Shown here: positions 22,737 to 28,237 of the stretch, piece by piece
Layout of the letters: each line of letters starts with the position of its first letter
Numbering within the stretch: position 1 is the stretch's first letter
NCBI GenBank assembly: GCA_027858635.1
Contig: JAQICG010000192.1
Span: forward strand, 1-28,237
Direction: 5' to 3'
Source: Gammaproteobacteria bacterium
GTDB lineage: Bacteria > Pseudomonadota > Gammaproteobacteria > SZUA-229
Length of the DNA stretch: 28,237 nt
Position numbers and translations under genes: made by a program
The notes under the pieces: generated by a model
What the model was told of the DNA's origin: nothing
What the model saw: only the letters and a program-made list of their open reading frames with translations
Databases searched by the model: none

Positions 22737-24257
22737 TTATTTGCCGCAGTTTGAGCTTGCAGCCAGATCCATCAGGGCATCTTTCTTATCACCTTTGATA
22801 CCTAGATCCCTGGCGGCATGTGCTACACAGGAAACATATTTACCATGGTTTTTAGCGGACTGACAATCACATGACTCGGTTACTTCATGCTTGATGATCC
22901 ATAGTGAATCATTGTTATTATGTGCACTGGGGTGTTGAACATTAACGTAGAAAGTCATTGGGTCGCGTGGATCGGCTTTGAAACCGGTTGGTTCTGAGCC
23001 GTATTTACCCAGTCCAGCGAACAATGCAACGTGTTCAGCAACACCATTCTTGTCAGCATCAACCGCCTGCCATATATCACCGGGGTTTTCGTCTTCGATG
23101 ATGTAAATGTTACCCGCCGCATCCGTTGCCAGGTTATCAGGATCATCCAGACCATAAGATGAATCATTGCTACCGGCACCTACCGGGTAATTGCCAAGCA
23201 GATCAGGTGTGACAGCGTTGTTCATGAATTCACGAACCATGGCAGTCTCATCAGATAACAGCTCGATACCATAAACGATGTTTTCACTGGTTGTAGCAAA
23301 CAGCAGGTATTCGTTACCGTTGGCTATTGTCATGGTCACATCTTCAGGTCGACCGTATGGTGTGCCGTTGATTTCGTCTGTAGCAGCACGGCCACCACGA
23401 TTAGTAAAATCAAACGGGTTAGCAGTGATGCCAGGCGCGGCAGCGGTGCCGGAGGCATCTGTCAGCGCAACCCATGTGGCATAACCTGTACGAGTATCAG
23501 CCGGATTATAATTGGCACTGGCATCACCGGTGAAGGCATCCACTGACAATACAAAAGTCTGACCTTGTGTGTATATACCCGCAACAGAAGGTACAAACTT
23601 GTAAATAGACCCTGAATTGTTTTCATCGACAAAGTACAGATTACCGGCCTTGTCAAATTTCAGGCCTTCATGGGAAATCGAAGGAATATTACTTAGCCAT
23701 GTCCACTGTGCATCAATAGCACTTGTTGCTGTAGTAGGGTTAGCCAGTTCGAAGATACGGCCGCCACCTGCCCATTCTTCAGCAGTCAGTAAGGTGCCTG
23801 TGGGTGTAACCGTGGCAGGATCAAGACCACCAAAGTTATCGTTCGTGTGATCCCAACCATCAGTAGGGTCGGTATCGTAGTCTGATCCGGGAATACCCTG
23901 TAAAAGAACGGCTGCTTCACCAGTATCACGATTTAAACGTGTTACGCCGGCGCCATCACCAACCTCGTGTGGAATATAAATAAATTCAGCATTCTGACCG
24001 CCGAAGTCCAGCATGTCCCAGTTACCGAAAGTCGCCGGGTATGTCTCACCTTTTGCAGCAAAATCAGCAGCAAGGGTTTCGCGACTGGCTACGAAAGACT
24101 GTGAGAAGTTCTCAGGAATAGTGAAGGGGTTATTGTTGTATGAGTCAGCATCTGTGTTTGTATTTGGTGCGGACAGTGGCTCAAAAAAAGTACCGGCATT
24201 TACAGAGCAGGATACGGTTGCGGTTACTGCAGCTATTAGAAGTTTTTTTGATATCAT
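22737..24257 (-). CDS. Secreted DUF839 (PhoX-like) protein with C-terminal cysteine module
   Basis: A 506-residue exported protein with signal peptide MISKKLLIAAVTATVSCSVNA. The body matches DUF839/PhoX-like beta-propeller proteins: HEGLKFDKAGNLYFVDENNS, RPEDVTM, DDPDNLATDAAGNIYIIED and GSEPTGFKADPRDPMTFYVN. PhoX relatives are Ca/Fe phosphatases, but most DUF839 proteins are uncharacterised. The last roughly 45 residues form a separate module with four cysteines (CDC, KNHGKYVSC, and SSNCGK at the end). The ATG at 24257 is preferred over 24272 because GGAG lies 9 bases before it and nothing suitable precedes the other. Monocistronic, with a terminator 20 bp downstream. Confidence 0.85.
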   Translation of the reverse strand: MISKKLLIAAVTATVSCSVNAGTFFEPLSAPNTNTDADSYNNNPFTIPENFSQSFVASRETLAADFAAKGETYPATFGNWDMLDFGGQNAEFIYIPHEVGDGAGVTRLNRDTGEAAVLLQGIPGSDYDTDPTDGWDHTNDNFGGLDPATVTPTGTLLTAEEWAGGGRIFELANPTTATSAIDAQWTWLSNIPSISHEGLKFDKAGNLYFVDENNSGSIYKFVPSVAGIYTQGQTFVLSVDAFTGDASANYNPADTRTGYATWVALTDASGTAAAPGITANPFDFTNRGGRAATDEINGTPYGRPEDVTMTIANGNEYLLFATTSENIVYGIELLSDETAMVREFMNNAVTPDLLGNYPVGAGSNDSSYGLDDPDNLATDAAGNIYIIEDENPGDIWQAVDADKNGVAEHVALFAGLGKYGSEPTGFKADPRDPMTFYVNVQHPSAHNNNDSLWIIKHEVTESCDCQSAKNHGKYVSCVAHAARDLGIKGDKKDALMDLAASSNCGK

Positions 24258-24497
24258 TTTTACATTCTCCATTTAGAATGAGGGTTAATAAATACAGCGT
24301 GTGTATTATTTCTAACCAGTCTTTCAGTTTTATTATGAATTGGTGATAGTTTTATTACAGTTTTATTTGCCATGAGAAATCATTGGCTTAGACTGATATT
24401 TTTTCAGAAAATAATAACTGCGCTGTGGCTTCAGATATCGGGGAGGGGTGAATATGATTGCATGTAATAAAGACAAATAAGGGAAATGGACAAAGCA

Positions 24498-25859
24498 TCA
24501 ATCCAGACGATTTTTCATGACGTGCTGGTATTCGCGGATGCGTTGTACATAGCGGATGGGTTCGGTGCCGCGGGCGTAACCGTATTTGAGATCCTTGTAG
24601 TATTTTTTTTTGGCCAGCAGTGGTAGTACCTGCTTGATGTCACGCCAGTGATGCGGGCTGAGGCCCTGCTTTCTGGCCAGTGTCTGGGCATCGTGCATGT
24701 GGGCGCGGCCGACATTGTAGGCGGCCAATGCCAGCCAGATGCGATCCTCGCCGGTGACTTCGTCAGAGAAGCGGTTCATCATCCGAGACAGATAATCGGC
24801 GCCGCCGAAGATACTCTGTTTCGGGTCGAGGCGGTTTTCTACGCCCACGGCTCTGGCGGTGTTGAGGGTCAGCATCATAATGCCGCGTACTCCGGTTGGA
24901 GATATTGCTTTCGCATTCCAGTGTGATTCCTGATAACCCTGCGCGGCGAGAACAGTGTAGGGAACATTGTATTTTTCGGCGGCCAATTTGAAATATTCCT
25001 GATACTGAGGAAAGCGATCATCAATGCGGCGGAGGTAAGTCTGAATGTCGACATAGTCGAAGGCTTCGAAAAAACCGTAGTAGCGTTCCAGCAGACTGGC
25101 GAGGTGATCGTTGTCGTGAAATTGCTGAAGCCATTTGCTTACTTCCGCCTGCAGCGATTTGCTCTGCTGTGGCATCGCCCACCCAAGTGACTGCGATTTT
25201 GAAAGGTTCATGGGTGCAATCAACTCCGGAAAATAGCGACGGTTGATGTCAACGATGTTGGAGTCGGCCACGGTGCAGTCCAGCTTCCTTTCCCAGACAT
25301 CCTGCATCAGCTGTTCGGTGGTCTTGTCTTCGGTCTCTGCCCACGCCAGTTCCGGATACTGGGTAAGTTTCAGTGTTTGCAGGCGGCGGGCGTAACTACT
25401 ATCGGCCAGCACTTTAATATTTAGCCCAATCAGCGATTCCACCTCCTCGGGTTGCACATTATCACGACGGCAAACCACCTGCTGAGTCACATCCTGATAG
25501 GCGGTACCGAAGCGAAAGCGCTGCTTACGTTCATCAAAAATAGTGAGCCCGGCCGCCGCAAGATCACCTTCACCCTGCATAAGCGCATCCAGAATCTCTG
25601 GAACCGTCTCCTTAATGCGAAACTCCGTCTTAACCCCGAGATAAGCGGCAAAGGCTTCGGCCATATCGTGTTCGATACCCGTCGACTCGCCATCACGTCC
25701 GATATACCAGGTGGTTGGGGCATTGCGAGTGAGAACGATCAATGTGCCGGATTCCTTAATGGCAGAGAGATCACGCGCCGAGCCGGCGGGTTGATCGTCG
25801 CAGCCGGCCAGTGCGAATAGCGTTATCAGAAAAGTTAAAGAGCGACGATAGTGAAACAT
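24498..25859 (-). CDS. mltF: Membrane-bound lytic murein transglycosylase F
   Basis: A 453-residue lipoprotein. Signal peptide with lipobox LAGC (Cys about 20 from ATG 25859); the start at 25883 would add eight residues and lacks a ribosome binding site, whereas AGGA lies 9 bases before 25859. An extracellular-solute-binding-like (SBP_bac_3) domain spans about 35-255, and a C-terminal SLT lysozyme-like domain has its catalytic Glu in GYQESHWNAKAISPTGVRGI. It cleaves peptidoglycan to 1,6-anhydro-MurNAc products, which links it in function with the AmgK/MurU recycling genes 1-3 kb away. Confidence 0.94.
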   Translation of the reverse strand: MFHYRRSLTFLITLFALAGCDDQPAGSARDLSAIKESGTLIVLTRNAPTTWYIGRDGESTGIEHDMAEAFAAYLGVKTEFRIKETVPEILDALMQGEGDLAAAGLTIFDERKQRFRFGTAYQDVTQQVVCRRDNVQPEEVESLIGLNIKVLADSSYARRLQTLKLTQYPELAWAETEDKTTEQLMQDVWERKLDCTVADSNIVDINRRYFPELIAPMNLSKSQSLGWAMPQQSKSLQAEVSKWLQQFHDNDHLASLLERYYGFFEAFDYVDIQTYLRRIDDRFPQYQEYFKLAAEKYNVPYTVLAAQGYQESHWNAKAISPTGVRGIMMLTLNTARAVGVENRLDPKQSIFGGADYLSRMMNRFSDEVTGEDRIWLALAAYNVGRAHMHDAQTLARKQGLSPHHWRDIKQVLPLLAKKKYYKDLKYGYARGTEPIRYVQRIREYQHVMKNRLD

Positions 25860-25976
25860 ATAACAGAGTCCTGTTCTGAGCATAGGGTTGAATAGGGGGC
25901 ATTCTACGCGTGCAGCAAGCGCCTATCCAATCGGGTTTATGAATGGGGTCTTAGTTAAGGCTGTTATACGGGTTAT

Positions 25977-26106
25977 TTGGCAGGGAAAGGGATAAAAGCA
26001 AAAGCATTCACCGCAGAGGCGCAGAGGGCGCAGAGGTTTTAATTGTGCTTCGCACAAACTATTAAGAATTAGGTTTTCTCTGCGCTCTCTGCGCCTCTGC
26101 GGTGAA
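25977..26106. repeat. CACCGCAGAGG inverted-arm repeat, copy 3 (centre inverted)
   Basis: The left flank TTGGCAGGGAAA starts at 25977. Arm 1 TTCACCGCAGAGGCGCAGAG starts at 26007, the centre contains GCACAAACTATTAAGAATT, and arm 2 ends GCGGTGAA at 26106. Compared with 22443-22578 the flank and arms are collinear, but the centre is reverse complemented. The repeat lies between dgkA and mltF, directly after the dgkA stop. Confidence 0.88.
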
Positions 26107-26111
26107 TAGCT

Positions 26112-26471
26112 TTAAACCAAAACCCCAATCCAGATAATCACTGCCATAGTAATCGCCACAAAAACCGCCGATGAGCCCATGTCTTTGGCGCGGCCGGATA
26201 GTTCGTGGGGGGCGTCGCTGATGCGGTCGACGACGGTTTCGATGGCGGAGTTGAGTAATTCGATGAGCATGATAAATAACAGGCTGCTGATCAGAATCAC
26301 TTTGTCTAACAGGGTTTCACCGAGATAGAGGGCGACGGGGGTGAGTGCGATGCACAGCCACAGTTCCTGGCGAAAGGCGGCTTCGTTTTTGTAGGCGGCC
26401 ATGAAGCCCAGCCAGGAATAACCTGCGGCATTGATGATTCGGGTGAGGCCTGTTGCACCGGCTTTTGCCAT
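26112..26471 (-). CDS. dgkA: Diacylglycerol kinase
   Basis: A 119-residue trimeric integral-membrane kinase that phosphorylates diacylglycerol to phosphatidic acid, recycling lipid released by osmoregulated glycan or lipid transfer. Three membrane helices and the DgkA signature ELLNSAIETVVDRISDAPHELSGRAKDMGSSAV-like, with the catalytic Glu in NSAIE and a second conserved Glu in AFRQE, are visible. The ATG at 26471 is chosen because AGGAG lies 7 bases upstream; the frame is open to 26510, which would overlap murU. 13 bp downstream of murU. Confidence 0.94.
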   Translation of the reverse strand: MAKAGATGLTRIINAAGYSWLGFMAAYKNEAAFRQELWLCIALTPVALYLGETLLDKVILISSLLFIMLIELLNSAIETVVDRISDAPHELSGRAKDMGSSAVFVAITMAVIIWIGVLV

Positions 26472-26484
26472 GATAGGTCTCCTT

Positions 26485-27153
26485 TTATTTTGAAGAATGT
26501 AGTGAGTCATTTAACTGTTGCAGACGCTCGATGGTGCCGACGTCGGTCCAGGCGTTCTGGTATAACTCGCCGCTGACTTTTTGCCGGGCGATTTTTTCTT
26601 TCAGGATCGGCGCGAGTGCGGCAACGCCTTCGGGGTAGTCGGCGAAAAACGGTTGGCTGTAAACGCCGATACCGCTGTAGGTGTAAAGCGGCTGACCGTT
26701 ATTTTGCAGGTAGCCGTTTTCTAGTGCGAAATCGCCGCTGCTGTTGTGATCGGGATTTTCAACCATAACCAGATGTGCTTCGCTATTTAGTTCCAGATGA
26801 GTTAATTTCTCGAAATCGTAATCGGTGTAGATGTCGCCGTTGATGATTAAAAAACTCTCGCCGAGCAGGGGCAGGGCCTTGATGATGCCGCCGGCGGTTT
26901 CCAGCGCTTGCGCGCCTTCGTCGGAGTAATGAATGTTCAATCCGAATTTTTCACCGTTGCCGAGGCTTTGTTGTATCTGCTCACCCAGCCAGGCGATATT
27001 GATGATGACATCGTCAATGCCTGCACGTTTGAGTTTGTATAGATGATGTTCGATGAGGCTGTGCGCGCCGACTTTGAGCAGAGGTTTGGGCGTGTGGTCG
27101 GTGAGCGGGCGCAGGCGTTCACCGCGACCGGCGGCCAGGATCATCGCTTTCAT
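26485..27153 (-). CDS. murU: N-acetylmuramate alpha-1-phosphate uridylyltransferase
   Basis: A 222-residue nucleotidyltransferase with signature LAAGRGERLRPLTDHTPKPL, the metal-binding INGDIYTDYD motif and WTDVGTIERL near the C-terminus. In Pseudomonas putida MurU makes UDP-MurNAc from MurNAc-1-phosphate, allowing cell-wall recycling that bypasses de novo, fosfomycin-sensitive synthesis. It overlaps amgK by 4 bp, the diagnostic pair. Confidence 0.92.
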   Translation of the reverse strand: MKAMILAAGRGERLRPLTDHTPKPLLKVGAHSLIEHHLYKLKRAGIDDVIINIAWLGEQIQQSLGNGEKFGLNIHYSDEGAQALETAGGIIKALPLLGESFLIINGDIYTDYDFEKLTHLELNSEAHLVMVENPDHNSSGDFALENGYLQNNGQPLYTYSGIGVYSQPFFADYPEGVAALAPILKEKIARQKVSGELYQNAWTDVGTIERLQQLNDSLHSSK

Positions 27154-28178
27154 GGTTGCTCAACTTTGGGGTGATGCAGTACGGTCTGTTCCAGCAGCTG
27201 TTGCAGCGGCGCGAGTTCTTCATAGCGGGCGCAGGCGTTGAGTACGTATTTCAAAGTCAGCGGCAGGTCGTTGAGATACTGCGTCTTGCCGTCGCGATAG
27301 TTGAGGCGGGCAAAGATGCCGAGCACTTTGAGGTGGCGTTGTACGCCCATAAAATCGAACCACCGGATAAACTGCGGCAGTTGTAGTTCATATTGATGGG
27401 CGACTCTGGATTTTAGAAAATAATCGTGCAGCCAATGTTCAATTTTTTCACGCGGCCATTCGATGTAACAGTCTTTCAGCAGAGAAACCAGATCGTAGCT
27501 GCACGGGCCGACGACTGCATCCTGATAATCGATGACGCCGGGGTTGTCGTGCGCGGTGAGCATTAAATTGCGTGAATGGTAATCGCGGTGTACAAACACC
27601 TGTGGCTGCTCCAGCGCGCTCGCAATCAGCAGATCGAACATGGCATCGAGGCTGGCGCTCTGCTGCGCATCGAGCTGCACACCAAGGTGGCGATTCAGAT
27701 ACCAGTCTTCAAACAGCTGCATTTCATCGCGCAGGCGCGGTGCATCATAGACGGGCAGTTCGTGTAGGGCCTCGTCCTTGATATTCTGCATGCGCACCAG
27801 CGCGGTAATGGCGTCGCTGTACAGCGTTTCGGCGTGCTGGTCGTTGAGGTGGTTGAGATAAGGCTGATCGCCCAGATCGGTGAGCAGCAAAAAACCCTGC
27901 GCACTATCTTGCGCAAGAATCTCCGGTGCGTTGACGCCTGCGCTGCGCAGTATTTGGGTTACCCGAATGAACGGCTCGCAGTCTTCCTGCTCGGGGGGTG
28001 CATCCATAACGATAAAAGAGCGCCCCGAGTTTTCATCGCGGGTGCGGAAATAACGGCGGAAGCTGGCATCGGCCGAGGCGGGCGTAATCGCTGAAAAGCG
28101 GTAGCCGGAAAGCGTGCCCAGCCAGTGCTGCAATAATTGTTTGCGATCCAGGTCGCTATTTTTCGATGAAGGATTCAA
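27150..28178 (-). CDS. amgK: Anomeric N-acetylmuramate/N-acetylglucosamine kinase
   Basis: A 342-residue aminoglycoside-phosphotransferase-fold kinase with catalytic loop VHRDYHSRNLML and metal-binding VIDYQDAVVGPCSYDL. Known AmgK phosphorylates the anomeric hydroxyl of MurNAc, feeding MurU. The only suitable start is a TTG at 28178 (residues NPSSKNSDLDRKQLL follow), with no clear Shine-Dalgarno sequence; an upstream ATT cannot be excluded. First gene of amgK-murU-dgkA; its promoter would lie at 28179-28237 or beyond the window. Confidence 0.92.
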   Translation of the reverse strand: MNPSSKNSDLDRKQLLQHWLGTLSGYRFSAITPASADASFRRYFRTRDENSGRSFIVMDAPPEQEDCEPFIRVTQILRSAGVNAPEILAQDSAQGFLLLTDLGDQPYLNHLNDQHAETLYSDAITALVRMQNIKDEALHELPVYDAPRLRDEMQLFEDWYLNRHLGVQLDAQQSASLDAMFDLLIASALEQPQVFVHRDYHSRNLMLTAHDNPGVIDYQDAVVGPCSYDLVSLLKDCYIEWPREKIEHWLHDYFLKSRVAHQYELQLPQFIRWFDFMGVQRHLKVLGIFARLNYRDGKTQYLNDLPLTLKYVLNACARYEELAPLQQLLEQTVLHHPKVEQP

Positions 28179-28237
28179 TGTACTGTGAGTTGTGTTTAAA
28201 ATGTTGGCGCTAATTCTAGCAGTTGTTAATACATTAA

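Noticed and set aside
22478..26106. CRISPR array made of CACCGCAGAGG units
   Set aside because: The units are inverted pairs at three distant places, not regularly spaced direct repeats with unique spacers, and no cas gene is present.

Overview
The window looks like chromosomal DNA of a gammaproteobacterium of moderate GC content. HrpA, QmcA/NfeD, SelO, MltF and AmgK-MurU are all of gammaproteobacterial type. The central block (two DsrE-type proteins, a TauE/SafE exporter, a rhodanese domain, multihaem cytochromes, an ArsR-rhodanese remnant) suggests a sulfur-oxidising or chemolithotrophic lifestyle. That lifestyle is an inference from gene content. I saw no tRNA, rRNA, CRISPR array, intact insertion sequence, integrase or phage gene.

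Layout. (1) 1-5600: hrpA (minus) diverges from a qmcA-nfeD pair (plus). (2) 5585-5901: a repeat-filled gap holding a head-to-head REP pair nested between the arms of a second repeat type. (3) 5902-7350: an S24 (LexA/UmuD-type) protease without a DNA-binding domain, a DoxX membrane protein and a stand-alone PilZ protein. (4) 7666-10046: one transmembrane CHASE2-Ser/Thr kinase gene broken by an in-frame stop and two single-base frameshifts. (5) 10177-11658: selO. (6) 11885-13581: a frameshifted DsrE-like gene and an MFS transporter.

(7) 13666-22002, minus strand, is the most interesting part. Eight genes are packed with 1-19 bp overlaps or gaps of at most about 12 bp, in this order of transcription: sterol-desaturase-family di-iron membrane protein, TVP38/DedA-rhodanese fusion, TauE/SafE permease, DsrE-like protein, an 814-residue NapH-type polyferredoxin fused to a GltD-type FAD/NAD(P) oxidoreductase, a membrane-anchored dihaem cytochrome c, a membrane-anchored octahaem HAO-like cytochrome, and a secreted pentahaem paralogue of the octahaem protein. 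My working model is a transmembrane electron conduit between the cytoplasmic NAD(P)H pool and 15 periplasmic haems, joined to sulfur-handling proteins. Substrate and direction are unknown. A divergent 103-residue gene at 22113 is the eroded remnant of an ArsR-rhodanese regulator, and a perfect palindrome lies between the two transcription units.

(8) 22425-28237: a secreted DUF839/PhoX-like protein with a C-terminal cysteine module, the lytic transglycosylase mltF, then amgK-murU-dgkA. Together these suggest peptidoglycan turnover and recycling plus lipid recycling. Two copies of a roughly 130-bp repeat flank the DUF839-mltF pair, and their central segments are in opposite orientation.
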